Positions 22,028 through 30,682 of a DNA stretch of 64,000 nucleotides are shown one piece after another; the first letter of the stretch is position 1; every line of letters begins with the position of its first letter. Position numbers and translations under genes: made by a program. The notes under the pieces are model-generated. The model did no database searches. It was given only the letters and a program-made list of their open reading frames with translations, and was not told the DNA's origin. Source of the DNA: Pseudomonas pseudonitroreducens (GTDB lineage Bacteria; Pseudomonadota; Gammaproteobacteria; Pseudomonadales; Pseudomonadaceae); the NCBI RefSeq assembly GCF_021603645.1, contig NZ_BQHJ01000004.1, forward strand, positions 372,001-436,000, in the 5' to 3' direction.

Positions 22028-24277
22028 GTGATCAGAGTCTTGTTGCGGGCAAGCGCAGTTCTGCTGGCGCTGGGAATGCTGGGGGTTGGTGGCTGGAAGG
22101 GCTGGCAGTGGTGGCAGCAGCGGCCGGTCTGGGCGCAGCTGACGGTGGCGCCGGCCATGGCGGCCGGGCAGAGCTGGAAGCTGGGTGGCTATCGCCTGGA
22201 ATGGGACGGCGCATCCTTCGCCTTGCTGGCGGGCGAGCACCCCGCGCAGACGCTGTGGCAGACCCGTGGCGGGTTCCTCGCCGCCGGACTCGGACGTGTC
22301 GAGGCCGAGGAGCATCGTGGCGCAATGTTCGTCCACGAACACCGTGGTTTGCTGTGTCACCAGCAACAGCTGGATGCCGTTCGGGGCGGGACGGATGAGC
22401 TGCTGATCTCGGGGAAACTGGGTTGCGACGATGGTCGGCAGGTGCCTTACAGCGTTGCACTGCGTGCCGATGGCGAGCGCGGCGTGCTGATGGATGTGAG
22501 CCTGGATGACCCGACGCTGAACCGTCTCTATCTGGCTTGGGCGCGGGAGGCCGACGAGCAGTTTCACGGCTTCGGCGAGCAATTCACCCGCTTCAACCTG
22601 AGCGGGCGCCGGTTGCCGATCCTGGTACAGGAACAGGGCGTGGGGCGTGGCCTGCAACCCATCACGCTGGCCGCCGATCTGACTAACCGCGCCGGCGGTG
22701 ATTGGTGGACCACCTATGCGCCGGTACCTTTCTACCTCACCTCGCGCCTGCACGGCTTCTTCAGCGAGGCATCGGAGTACCAGGTCTTCGACCTGCGTGA
22801 CGATCAGCGCGTGGCGCTGGAAGTGCACGCCGGCAAACTCAAGGCGCACTTCTATAAAGGCAGCAGTCCCAAGGCATTGATCGAAGCACACACCTCGGTC
22901 GTCGGGCGCATGCCGCCGTTGCCGGCCTGGACGCAGCAGGGGGTGATCCTCGGGCTGCAGGGCGGCACCGAGCGTGTGCGTGGCATCGTCCAGCAGCTGG
23001 AGCAGGCGAAGGTGCCGCTGGCCGGCGTCTGGGTGCAGGATTGGGTTGGCCAGCGCAGCACCAGTTTCGGCAAGCAACTGTGGTGGAACTGGGTGCTCGA
23101 TGGTGAGCGCTATCCGGGATGGTCGGCGTTCAATGCCGAGCTGCGCGCCAAGGGTATTCGCAGCCTGGCCTACGTGAACCCATTCCTGGTGGACACGGCG
23201 GAGAAGGGTGGGACGACCCGCAATCTCTACCGGGAAGCGCTGGAGCACGGCTACCTGACGGTGGACGCCCAGGGGCAGCCCCTTCTGTTGCAGAACACCA
23301 GCTTCAGCGCCGGCTTGGTCGACCTGACCAGTCCTCAGGCCGCTGAATGGCTGCGTGGAGTGATGCGCGAGGAAATGCTTGGCGCCGGCTTCTCCGGCTG
23401 GATGGCGGACTTCGGCGAGGCCTTGCCCTATGACGCGAAGCTGGCGTCCGGTGAGTCGGCGGCGGCGTTGCACAACCGCTATCCGGAGTTGTGGGCGAAG
23501 CTCAACCGGCAACTGCTGGACGAGGAGGGGCCAGGCGACCTGCTGTTCTTCATGCGTTCCGCCTACAGCCGCAGCCCCGGCCTGACCACGAGCCTGTGGC
23601 TGGGCGACCAGTTGGTGACCTGGGACGCCGACGACGGCCTGCACAGCGCGCTGTTGGGGTTGCTCTCCGGGGGTGTTTCCGGGTTCAGCCTGAACCACAG
23701 CGATACCGGCGGCTACACCACCATCAGCAGCCCGATCAGGAACTACCACCGCAGCGAGGAACTGCTGCTGCGCTGGATGGAGTTTTCCGCCTTCACCAGT
23801 CTGCTGCGCACCCACGAGGGCAACCGTCCGGACGACAACGTGCAGGCCTACAGCACGTCGGCCACGGTGGCGCAGTTGCAGCGCTTCGCCAGTGTATTCC
23901 GCGAGCTGGCGCCGTACCGTCAGCGCCTGATGGACGAGGCGGCCCAGCACGGTTGGCCGCTGGTGCGCCCGCTGTGGCTGGAGTTCCCCGCTGATCCGGC
24001 CAGCTTGGCGGAAACGCCGACGAGCTATATGCTCGGCGACCAATTTCTGCTGGCACCGGTACTGGAGCCCGGCGTGCAGCGCCTGAACGTGGCATTGCCC
24101 GAGGGGCGCTGGGTGCACCTGTGGAGCGGCAGCACCTTTGAGGTGGCTGCCGGCGGGACAGTTGACGTCCCCACGCCGATTGGCGAGCCGGCGGTTTTCT
24201 ACCGCGCAGGCTCCGCCGAGGGCGAGCATCTGGTGGCGGCACTGCGCGAGCAGGGACTGCTGCGCTCCAGCCCGTGA
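22028..24277 (+). CDS. GH31-family alpha-glycosidase, sulfoquinovosidase-like subgroup, membrane-anchored
   Basis: 749 residues from GTG 22028. A single N-terminal hydrophobic helix (residues ~4-22) followed by WKGWQWW suggests a periplasmic enzyme held by a signal anchor. The catalytic GH31 barrel starts near residue 300. The nucleophile is Asp461 in GWMADFGEALPYDA and the acid/base is Asp527 in WLGDQLVTWD. The segment VQDWVGQRSTSFGKQLWWNW is typical of the E. coli YihQ-like subgroup. Position 350 is Gln where, from memory, YihQ has the sulfonate-binding Arg301, so sulfoquinovose specificity is doubtful. No other sulfoquinovose genes are near. Confidence 0.85.
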   Translation: MIRVLLRASAVLLALGMLGVGGWKGWQWWQQRPVWAQLTVAPAMAAGQSWKLGGYRLEWDGASFALLAGEHPAQTLWQTRGGFLAAGLGRVEAEEHRGAMFVHEHRGLLCHQQQLDAVRGGTDELLISGKLGCDDGRQVPYSVALRADGERGVLMDVSLDDPTLNRLYLAWAREADEQFHGFGEQFTRFNLSGRRLPILVQEQGVGRGLQPITLAADLTNRAGGDWWTTYAPVPFYLTSRLHGFFSEASEYQVFDLRDDQRVALEVHAGKLKAHFYKGSSPKALIEAHTSVVGRMPPLPAWTQQGVILGLQGGTERVRGIVQQLEQAKVPLAGVWVQDWVGQRSTSFGKQLWWNWVLDGERYPGWSAFNAELRAKGIRSLAYVNPFLVDTAEKGGTTRNLYREALEHGYLTVDAQGQPLLLQNTSFSAGLVDLTSPQAAEWLRGVMREEMLGAGFSGWMADFGEALPYDAKLASGESAAALHNRYPELWAKLNRQLLDEEGPGDLLFFMRSAYSRSPGLTTSLWLGDQLVTWDADDGLHSALLGLLSGGVSGFSLNHSDTGGYTTISSPIRNYHRSEELLLRWMEFSAFTSLLRTHEGNRPDDNVQAYSTSATVAQLQRFASVFRELAPYRQRLMDEAAQHGWPLVRPLWLEFPADPASLAETPTSYMLGDQFLLAPVLEPGVQRLNVALPEGRWVHLWSGSTFEVAAGGTVDVPTPIGEPAVFYRAGSAEGEHLVAALREQGLLRSSP

Positions 24278-24302
24278 TCCCTGAGTCGAGAGTCCATCAA
24301 CC

Positions 24303-24557
24303 ATGCAATGCCGTATCGGCTGTGGCGCATGCTGCATAGCGCCGTCGATTTCCTCGCCCATCCCCGGCATGCCCGACGGCAAGCCCGCGGGTGTGCGCTG
24401 CGTACAGCTGGATGAGCGCAATCTGTGCAAACTATTCGGCGACTCGCGGCGTCCAAAGGTTTGTGCGGCCTTCGATGCGGACGCCGATGCCTGCGGTAGC
24501 AGCAACGAACAGGCTTTGCAGATTCTCACCGAGTGGGAGCGTATCACCGCCGCCTGA
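24303..24557 (+). CDS. YkgJ-family cysteine-cluster protein
   Basis: 84 residues with eight Cys, including CRIGCGACC at the N-terminus, VRCVQL, NLCKLFG, KVCAAF and DACGS. This is the Zn- or Fe-S-binding UPF0153/YkgJ pattern. Function unknown; it is close to 84-residue homologues in pseudomonads. It begins 25 bp after the glycosidase stop and may be read through from it. No strong ribosome binding site is visible. Confidence 0.88.
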   Translation: MQCRIGCGACCIAPSISSPIPGMPDGKPAGVRCVQLDERNLCKLFGDSRRPKVCAAFDADADACGSSNEQALQILTEWERITAA

Positions 24558-24681
24558 TGTGACTTGGAAGTCACGTTTTCGCGGTCCATACTGACGCCCC
24601 AACCCGCTCAAGACCGCGGATTGCGACGGGGCGACAGCATTTGTTGCCCCCACAAGATCAAGAATAAAGAGAGGTAAGACG

Positions 24682-25287
24682 ATGCGTGGTGTATTGCGTA
24701 TGACCCTGCTGGCCACTGCCGTGATGGGCTTTGCCGGTACTGCCCTGGCGGAAGACTGGAAGCTGGAGAAGGAAGACGACGGTGTGAAGGTCTTCCTCAG
24801 CCCGGTCGCAGGTTCCAAGTACAAGGCCTACCGTGGCGTCGTCGACATCAAGGCCGATGTGGCCAAGATCAACGCCCTGCAGGAAGACGTGGCCGGATCC
24901 TGCAAGTGGATTCACGCCTGCGCCGAGATGCGTCTGCTGAAGACCGAGGGCGACAATTCCTGGACCTACTCGAAGATCGACATGCCCTGGCCGGTGACCG
25001 GTCGTGACGTGGTGATCCACGTGACCACCGAGAAGACCGCCGACGGCGGCCTGATCCGTCATCTGAAGGCCGAGCCGAGCTACATTCCGGAAGAGAAGGG
25101 TGAAATCCGCGTGCCGAAACTGATCGGCGAGTGGAAGCTGGTGCCCAAGGGCGCGGGCGTGACCGAAGTGACCTACCAGGTGCAGACCGAGCCGGGTGGC
25201 AGCATTCCGTCCTGGCTGGCCAACAGCTTCGTGGTGGATGCACCGATGAACACCCTGAAGGGCCTGCGCAGCGCTGCCGAGAAGTAA
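24682..25287 (+). CDS. START-domain lipid-binding-like periplasmic protein
   Basis: 201 residues: signal peptide 1-23 (MRGVLRMTLLATAVMGFAGTALA) then a single START domain (WKLEKEDDGVKVFLSPVAGSKYKAYRGVVDI..., MPWPVTGRDVVIH, LIGEWKLVPKGAGVTEVTYQVQTEPGGSIPSWLAN). It has a good ribosome binding site (AGAGAGG) and its own terminator. Homologues sit next to gltA in P. aeruginosa (PA1579 by my recollection). The ligand is unknown; a hydrophobic molecule is expected from the fold. Confidence 0.88.
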   Translation: MRGVLRMTLLATAVMGFAGTALAEDWKLEKEDDGVKVFLSPVAGSKYKAYRGVVDIKADVAKINALQEDVAGSCKWIHACAEMRLLKTEGDNSWTYSKIDMPWPVTGRDVVIHVTTEKTADGGLIRHLKAEPSYIPEEKGEIRVPKLIGEWKLVPKGAGVTEVTYQVQTEPGGSIPSWLANSFVVDAPMNTLKGLRSAAEK

Positions 25288-25311
25288 TCGGCGCTGTCGT
25301 TCCCTTTCGTG

Positions 25312-25337
25312 AAAAAGCCGCCTTCGGGCGGCTTTTT
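25312..25337 (+). terminator. Rho-independent terminator after the START-domain gene
   Basis: AAAAAGCCGCC-TTCG-GGCGGCTTTTT, a stable tetraloop hairpin with a T-tract, 25 bp after the stop. Confidence 0.92.
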
Positions 25338-25414
25338 CGTTCCTGTAAGAAAGGGGCCATGACCGTGGCCACGTACATGGCGTGATCCTGCAATCGTTTG
25401 CCGGCAGGCTCTTC

Positions 25415-25491
25415 GTAGGAGCGAGCTTGCTCGCGAATGGGATTTCCAGCCGTAATGGCGTCAAGGGGTTTGCGAGCAAGCTCGCTCCTAC
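25415..25491. repeat. REP palindrome, copy 5
   Basis: Arms of about 22 bp of the GTAGGAGCGAGCTTGCTCGC family are separated by about 31 bp, in the tail-to-tail gap between the START-domain gene and gltA. Confidence 0.88.
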
Positions 25492-25508
25492 AGAAAAGCC
25501 GTGGCAAT

Positions 25509-25539
25509 AAAAAGGCCGCCCGAAGGCGGCCTTTCTTTT
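25509..25539 (-). terminator. Terminator of gltA
   Basis: GGCCGCC-CGAA-GGCGGCC with T-rich flanks on both sides, 13 bp past the gltA stop in the minus direction. Confidence 0.88.
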
Positions 25540-25551
25540 ACGCCGTAGCGC

Positions 25552-26835
25552 TTAGCGGGCCTTGAGGTCCACGAAGTCGCGCTGGGTGGCGCCGGTGTAC
25601 AGCTGGCGCGGACGGCCAATCTTGTACGGGCCGGAGAGCATTTCCTGCCAGTGCGAAATCCAGCCCACGGTACGTGCCAGGGCGAAGATCACGGTGAACA
25701 TGCTGGTCGGAATGCCGATGGCCTTCAGGATGATGCCGGAGTAGAAGTCCACGTTCGGATAGAGGTTGCGCTCCACGAAGTAGGGGTCGTGGCGGGCGAT
25801 TTCTTCCAGCTTCATGGCCAGTTCCAGCTGCGGGTCGTTGATACCCAGCTCCTGGAGAACCTCGTCGCAGGTCTGTTTCATGACCTTGGCGCGCGGGTCG
25901 AAGTTCTTGTAGACGCGGTGGCCGAAGCCCATCAGCTTGAACGGATCGTTCTTGTCCTTGGCCTTGGCCACGAACTTCTCGATGTTCGACACGTCACCGA
26001 TCTCGTCCAGCATGCGCAGAACGGCTTCGTTCGCACCGCCGTGGGCCGGTCCCCACAGGGCCGCGATGCCCGAGGCGATACAGGCGAACGGGTTGGCACC
26101 CGAAGAACCCGCCAGGCGCACGGTGGAGGTGGAGGCGTTCTGCTCGTGATCGGCGTGCAGGATGAAGATGCGGTCCATGGCCTTGGCCAGCACAGGGCTG
26201 ATCGGCTTGGTCTCGCAAGGGGTGTTGAACATCATATGCAGGAAGTTTTCTGCATAGTTCAGGTCGTTGCGCGGGTACATCATCGGCTCGCCCTTGGAGT
26301 ACTTGTACACCATGGCAGCGATGGTCGGCATCTTGGCGATCAGACGATGCGCCGAGACTTCCCGGTGCTTCGGATTATTGATGTCCAGGGAGTCGTGATA
26401 GAAGGCGGAGAGGGCACCGATCACGCCGCACATTACGGCCATCGGGTGCGCATCACGGCGGAAACCGTTGAAGAAGGTCTTCAACTGCTCGTGAACCATG
26501 GTGTGGTTCTTGATGGTGCCGACGAACTTCTCTTTCTGCTCGGCAGTGGGCAGTTCGCCGTTGAGCAGCAGGTAGCAGGTTTCCAGGTAGTCGGACTTCT
26601 CGGCGAGCTGTTCGATCGGGTAGCCGCGATGCAGCAGTACACCTTTATCACCATCGATGTAGGTGATCTTCGACTCGCAGGAGGCGGTGGACATGAAGCC
26701 GGGGTCGAAAGTGAAGTGACCCGTGGAGGTCAGGCCCCGCACGTCGACAACATCGGGACCCAGCGTGCCGGAGAGGACAGGCAGTTCGACGGGGGCAGCG
26801 CCCTCGATGATCAACTGCGCTTTTTTGTCAGCCAT
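25552..26835 (-). CDS. gltA: Citrate synthase
   Basis: 427 residues, the length of the hexameric type II citrate synthases of Gram-negative bacteria. Condenses oxaloacetate and acetyl-CoA, first step of the TCA cycle. Catalytic residues lie in [38 protein letters not shown] (His), [14 protein letters not shown] (His) and [11 protein letters not shown] (Asp). AGGAGG precedes the ATG. It is divergent from sdhCDAB across a 354-bp region with promoters for both directions. Confidence 0.98.
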   Translation of the reverse strand: MADKKAQLIIEGAAPVELPVLSGTLGPDVVDVRGLTSTGHFTFDPGFMSTASCESKITYIDGDKGVLLHRGYPIEQLAEKSDYLETCYLLLNGELPTAEQKEKFVGTIKNHTMVHEQLKTFFNGFRRDAHPMAVMCGVIGALSAFYHDSLDINNPKHREVSAHRLIAKMPTIAAMVYKYSKGEPMMYPRNDLNYAENFLHMMFNTPCETKPISPVLAKAMDRIFILHADHEQNASTSTVRLAGSSGANPFACIASGIAALWGPAHGGANEAVLRMLDEIGDVSNIEKFVAKAKDKNDPFKLMGFGHRVYKNFDPRAKVMKQTCDEVLQELGINDPQLELAMKLEEIARHDPYFVERNLYPNVDFYSGIILKAIGIPTSMFTVIFALARTVGWISHWQEMLSGPYKIGRPRQLYTGATQRDFVDLKAR

Positions 26836-26894
26836 GATGGCCTCCTATTTATGCTTGAAATCATCTGTACGACCCCCCACGCAGGGCCCGCACC

Positions 26895-26922
26895 ACTATA
26901 GAGAGATAAATCCGAATGTCAA
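26895..26922 (-). promoter_or_regulatory. Sigma-70 promoter of gltA
   Basis: On the minus strand TTGACA (consensus -35), a 16-bp spacer, then TATAGT (-10). The predicted start lies near 26888, giving a leader of about 50 bases before the gltA ATG. Confidence 0.8.
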
Positions 26923-27036
26923 TTTGCACAATCGGAGAAGTTTGGCTCCTCCAAGCCCCTGTTTTGCCGGAAAAATTTGCCTGTTTACGCCTTTTATGGG
27001 GGTGCGGCAATTAGTCCTTAGGTGGAGGTCTTTCCG

Positions 27037-27065
27037 TTGTCATTAGGGGCCTAACTGTCTATACT
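27037..27065 (+). promoter_or_regulatory. Sigma-70 promoter of sdhCDAB
   Basis: TTGTCA at 27037-27042, a 17-bp spacer and TATACT at 27060-27065. The start near 27072 leaves a leader of about 118 bases before sdhC. The leader contains short inverted repeats (for example GGCCGTCCGGCC) but no riboswitch that I recognise. Confidence 0.75.
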
Positions 27066-27189
27066 CGGCGACCAGCCGCCAAGGGCCGTCCGGCCTAGCT
27101 TGATTGGTGGTTGTCACTCCCGAAGGTGATGGGTACCTGACAAGTGCACCTCCCGACAACTAGCCCTGATCCATAGAAGGGCTCTCAGT

Positions 27190-27576
27190 GTGAAAAAAGC
27201 CGTGAATAGCAAACGACCCGTAAACCTAGACCTAAGGACCATCCAACTCCCTATCACTGCTTACACGTCGATTCTCCACCGCATCTCTGGCGTCATTCTG
27301 TTCGTGGGTATCGCAGTGCTGCTGTTTGCACTGGATCGTTCCCTCGCTTCGGAAGAAAGCTTCGAGCAGGTGAAGGCGTGTCTGACCCATCCGTTGGTCA
27401 AGCTTGTGATTTGGGGCCTGCTGTCTGCGCTGCTGTACCACCTGGTAGCCGGTATTCGTCACCTCATCATGGATGCAGGTATTGGCGAAACACTGGAAGG
27501 CGGTAAGCGTGGTTCGAAAATCGTCATCGCTGTCGCAGTGGTGCTGATCGTTCTGGCGGGGGTATGGGTATGGTAA
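27190..27576 (+). CDS. sdhC: Succinate dehydrogenase cytochrome b556 subunit
   Basis: 128 residues from GTG 27190 behind GAAGGG; an alternative GTG lies at 27202. Three membrane helices. The SdhC signature RPVNLDLRTIQLPITAYTSILHRISGVILF contains the quinone-site Ser and Arg, and the heme-ligand His is in LYHLVAGIRHLIMDAG. It anchors the SdhAB head with SdhD and reduces ubiquinone. First gene of the sdh operon; it overlaps sdhD by 13 bp. Confidence 0.96.
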   Translation: MKKAVNSKRPVNLDLRTIQLPITAYTSILHRISGVILFVGIAVLLFALDRSLASEESFEQVKACLTHPLVKLVIWGLLSALLYHLVAGIRHLIMDAGIGETLEGGKRGSKIVIAVAVVLIVLAGVWVW

Positions 27577-27938
27577 CTAACGTCACTAACTTGTCGCGTT
27601 CGGGTCTCTACGACTGGATGGTCCAGCGCGTCTCCGCGGTCGTTCTCGCGGCTTATGTTCTCTTCCTGCTGGGCTTCCTGATCGCTCATCCGGGTATCAC
27701 CTACGCCGAGTGGCATGGTCTGTTCTCCCACAGCCTGATGAAGATCTTCAGCCTGTTGACGCTGGTTTCCCTGAGCGTGCACGCATGGGTTGGTATGTGG
27801 ACCATCACTACCGACTACCTGACTCCGATGGCGCTGGGCAAGTCCGCGACCGTCGTGCGTTTCCTCGTCCAGGCGGTATGCGGCATGGCCATGTTCGCAT
27901 TCTTCGTCTGGGGTGTGCAGATTCTCTGGGGTAACTGA
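27564..27938 (+). CDS. sdhD: Succinate dehydrogenase membrane anchor subunit
   Basis: 124 residues from ATG 27564; a second ATG at 27570 (MVTNVTNLSRSG) is equally possible. Three membrane helices; SRSGLYDWMVQRVSAVVLAAYVLF near the N-terminus and the heme-ligand region SLSVHAWVGMWTITTDYL are typical of SdhD. It forms the quinone-reducing membrane domain with SdhC. Confidence 0.95.
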   Translation: MGMVTNVTNLSRSGLYDWMVQRVSAVVLAAYVLFLLGFLIAHPGITYAEWHGLFSHSLMKIFSLLTLVSLSVHAWVGMWTITTDYLTPMALGKSATVVRFLVQAVCGMAMFAFFVWGVQILWGN

Positions 27939-27941
27939 TCC

Positions 27942-29714
27942 ATGGCTAGCATTCGTACTCTTTCTTTCGACGCCATCATCGTTGGTGGCGGCGGCGCCGG
28001 CATGCGCGCTGCGCTGCAACTGGCCCAGGGTGGTCACAAGACTGCCGTGGTGACCAAGGTCTTCCCGACCCGTTCGCACACCGTATCCGCCCAGGGCGGC
28101 ATCACCTGCGCCATCGCTTCGGCCGACCCGAACGACGATTGGCGCTGGCACATGTACGACACCGTCAAGGGCTCCGACTACATCGGTGACCAGGACGCCA
28201 TCGAATACATGTGCTCCGTCGGCCCGGAAGCCGTGTTCGAGCTGGAACACATGGGCCTGCCGTTCTCCCGTACCGAGCAGGGCCGCATCTACCAGCGTCC
28301 GTTCGGTGGCCAGTCCAAGGACTTCGGCAAGGGTGGCCAGGCTGCCCGTACCTGCGCCGCGGCTGACCGTACCGGTCACGCGCTGCTGCATACCCTCTAT
28401 CAGGCCAACCTGAAGAACGGTACTTCCTTCCTTAATGAGTGGTACGCGGTTGACCTGGTGAAGAACCAGGACGGTCATGTGGTTGGCGTCATCGCCATCG
28501 ACATCGAAACCGGCGACACCGTTTATATCCGCTCCAAAGCCGTGGTCCTGGCCACTGGCGGTGCCGGCCGTATCTACGCCTCCACCACCAACGCCCTGAT
28601 CAACACCGGTGACGGCATCGGTATGGCCCTTCGTGCTGGCGTGCCGGTGCAGGACATCGAGATGTGGCAGTTCCACCCGACCGGCATCGCCGGCGCTGGT
28701 GTACTGGTCACCGAAGGCTGCCGCGGTGAAGGCGGCTACCTGATCAACGCCCATGGCGAGCGTTTCATGGAGCGTTATGCTCCGAACGCGAAAGACCTGG
28801 CCGGCCGCGACGTGGTTGCCCGCTCCATGGTGAAAGAAGTGATCGCCGGCAACGGCGTGGGCCCGAACAAGGACCACGTACTGCTGAAGCTCGACCACCT
28901 TGGCGAAGAAGTTCTGCACAGCCGCCTGCCCGGCATCTGCGAACTGTCCAAGACCTTCGCCCACGTCGACCCGGTTGTCGCTCCGATCCCGGTTATCCCG
29001 ACCTGCCACTACATGATGGGCGGCGTTGCCACCAACATCCATGGCCAGGCCCTGACTACCGATGCCAACGGCAACGAGCAGATCATCGAAGGCCTGTTCG
29101 CCGTAGGCGAAGTGGCTTGCGTATCGGTACACGGCGCCAACCGTCTGGGCGGCAACTCGCTGCTCGACCTGGTTGTATTCGGTCGTGCCACCGGCCTGCA
29201 CCTGGAGAAGGCGCTCAAGGATGGTATCGAGCACCGCCAGGCTTCCGAGTCCGACCTGGAATCCGCTTTCAAGCGCCTGAACGGCGTGAACGAGCGCACC
29301 AGCGGCGAAGAAGTCGCTCCGCTCAAGCGTGAGCTGCAATCCTGCATGCAGAACTACTTCGGTGTGTTCCGTACCGGCGAGTACATGCAGAAAGGTATCG
29401 CTCAGCTGGCTGATCTGCGTGAGCGTATCGCCACCGTCAAGATCAACGACAAGAGCCAGGCATTCAACACGGCGCGTATCGAAGCGCTGGAACTGCAGAA
29501 CCTCCTCGAAGTGGCCGAAGCCACTGCGATTGCGGCAGAAGCCCGCAAAGAGTCCCGCGGCGCGCATGCCCGCGAAGACTTCGAGGAGCGCGATGACGAG
29601 AACTGGCTGTGCCACACCCTGTACTTCCCGGGTGAGAAGCGTGTAGCCAAGCGTGCCGTCAACTTCGCGCCGAAAACTGTTCCGGCATTCGAACCCAAGG
29701 TTCGTACTTACTAA
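27942..29714 (+). CDS. sdhA: Succinate dehydrogenase flavoprotein subunit
   Basis: 590 residues, normal SdhA length. FAD dinucleotide motif [18 protein letters not shown], the covalent-FAD His in [10 protein letters not shown], active-site segments [32 protein letters not shown], and the catalytic Arg/His regions near [23 protein letters not shown] and [18 protein letters not shown]. Oxidises succinate to fumarate at the cytoplasmic face and passes electrons to SdhB. Only 3 bp separate it from sdhD. Confidence 0.98.
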   Translation: MASIRTLSFDAIIVGGGGAGMRAALQLAQGGHKTAVVTKVFPTRSHTVSAQGGITCAIASADPNDDWRWHMYDTVKGSDYIGDQDAIEYMCSVGPEAVFELEHMGLPFSRTEQGRIYQRPFGGQSKDFGKGGQAARTCAAADRTGHALLHTLYQANLKNGTSFLNEWYAVDLVKNQDGHVVGVIAIDIETGDTVYIRSKAVVLATGGAGRIYASTTNALINTGDGIGMALRAGVPVQDIEMWQFHPTGIAGAGVLVTEGCRGEGGYLINAHGERFMERYAPNAKDLAGRDVVARSMVKEVIAGNGVGPNKDHVLLKLDHLGEEVLHSRLPGICELSKTFAHVDPVVAPIPVIPTCHYMMGGVATNIHGQALTTDANGNEQIIEGLFAVGEVACVSVHGANRLGGNSLLDLVVFGRATGLHLEKALKDGIEHRQASESDLESAFKRLNGVNERTSGEEVAPLKRELQSCMQNYFGVFRTGEYMQKGIAQLADLRERIATVKINDKSQAFNTARIEALELQNLLEVAEATAIAAEARKESRGAHAREDFEERDDENWLCHTLYFPGEKRVAKRAVNFAPKTVPAFEPKVRTY

Positions 29715-29725
29715 GGGTGCCCGCC

Positions 29726-30433
29726 ATGTTGCAAGTGAGTGTTTACCGCTACAACCCTGAGAAGGACGCTGCACCCTACATGCAGGACTTCCAGGTCGAT
29801 ACCGACGGCAAGGACATCATGGTCCTGGACGTGCTGGCACTGATCAAGGAACAGGACGAGGGCTTCTCCTACCGTCGTTCCTGCCGTGAGGGCGTTTGCG
29901 GCTCCGACGGCATGAACATCAACGGCAAGAACGGCCTGGCCTGCATCACTCCCCTGTCGGCCGCTGGCCTGAAGGGCGGCAAGCTGGTCCTGCGTCCGCT
30001 GCCGGGCCTGCCGGTCATCCGTGACCTGGTCGTCGACATGCGCATCTTCTACAAGCAGTACGAGAGCGTGAAGCCGTTCCTGCAGAACAAGTATGCAGCT
30101 CCGGCCATCGAGCGTCTGCAAAGCCCGGAAGAGCGCGAGAAGCTGGACGGTCTGTACGAGTGCATCCTGTGCGCCTGCTGCTCGACCTCCTGCCCGTCGT
30201 TCTGGTGGAACCCCGACAAGTTCCTGGGTCCCGCCGCGCTGCTGCAGGCCTATCGCTTCCTGGCCGACAGCCGTGACACCGAAACTCAGGCGCGCCTGGC
30301 GAGCCTGGATGACCCGTTCAGCGTCTTCCGCTGCCGCGGGATCATGAACTGCGTGAACGTTTGCCCGAAGGGTCTGAACCCCACCAAGGCAATCGGCCAC
30401 ATCCGTAACATGCTGCTGCAGAGCGGCACTTGA
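29726..30433 (+). CDS. sdhB: Succinate dehydrogenase iron-sulfur subunit
   Basis: 235 residues from ATG 29726, with AAGGG eight bases upstream; a GTG at 29717 would add three residues. [2Fe-2S] ligands lie in SCREGVCGSDGMNINGKNGLAC; [4Fe-4S] and [3Fe-4S] ligands are in CILCACCSTSCPS and CRGIMNCVNVCPKGLNP. It carries electrons from FAD to the quinone site. Confidence 0.97.
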   Translation: MLQVSVYRYNPEKDAAPYMQDFQVDTDGKDIMVLDVLALIKEQDEGFSYRRSCREGVCGSDGMNINGKNGLACITPLSAAGLKGGKLVLRPLPGLPVIRDLVVDMRIFYKQYESVKPFLQNKYAAPAIERLQSPEEREKLDGLYECILCACCSTSCPSFWWNPDKFLGPAALLQAYRFLADSRDTETQARLASLDDPFSVFRCRGIMNCVNVCPKGLNPTKAIGHIRNMLLQSGT

Positions 30434-30510
30434 TCTGCGGGCCTTGCGCCCACAGATCATGAAAGAGCGACACCTGTGCCGCCGGAACATTGTCCGGCGG
30501 TACAGTCCTT

Positions 30511-30544
30511 AGGACCCAAGCCCACAAAGCGGGGGTCCTGTTTT
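30511..30544 (+). terminator. Possible attenuator/terminator between sdhB and sucA
   Basis: AGGACCC and GGGTCCT form a stem around a 15-base loop, followed by GTTTT. A smaller perfect hairpin (GCCGGA-N6-TCCGGC) lies at 30481-30498. The U-run is short, so termination may be partial. This would allow read-through from sdh into suc. Confidence 0.45.
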
Positions 30545-30682
30545 GAAAACGTATATATGACCAGCAGGGGCATCCGGGCTGGTACCCGGACTATCTGCGG
30601 GAATCGGTGGCTTGAAGTCGCTGTGTTTGACTTCGCGCCAGAGGTTCCACAGGTGGAGTCCCCTTACCGAGGGTGACCAAGC

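Noticed and set aside
20671-24277. Sulfoquinovose degradation cluster (dehydrogenase plus GH31)
   Set aside because: The dehydrogenase is a generic family member, a DUF486 gene on the other strand lies between, there is no kinase, aldolase or isomerase, and the GH31 enzyme has Gln at the presumed sulfonate-contact Arg.
21518-24589. 1023-codon minus-strand open frame opposite the GH31 gene
   Set aside because: The same codon-bias shadow effect; it crosses three genes on both strands and its protein resembles no family.
3441-25491. REP palindromes considered as a CRISPR array or as phage attachment sites
   Set aside because: The copies are kilobases apart, lie in different contexts and are inverted-arm elements without spacers or adjacent cas or integrase genes.
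27459-29774. 771-codon minus-strand open frame opposite sdhA
   Set aside because: Antisense shadow of sdhDA with no start signal.
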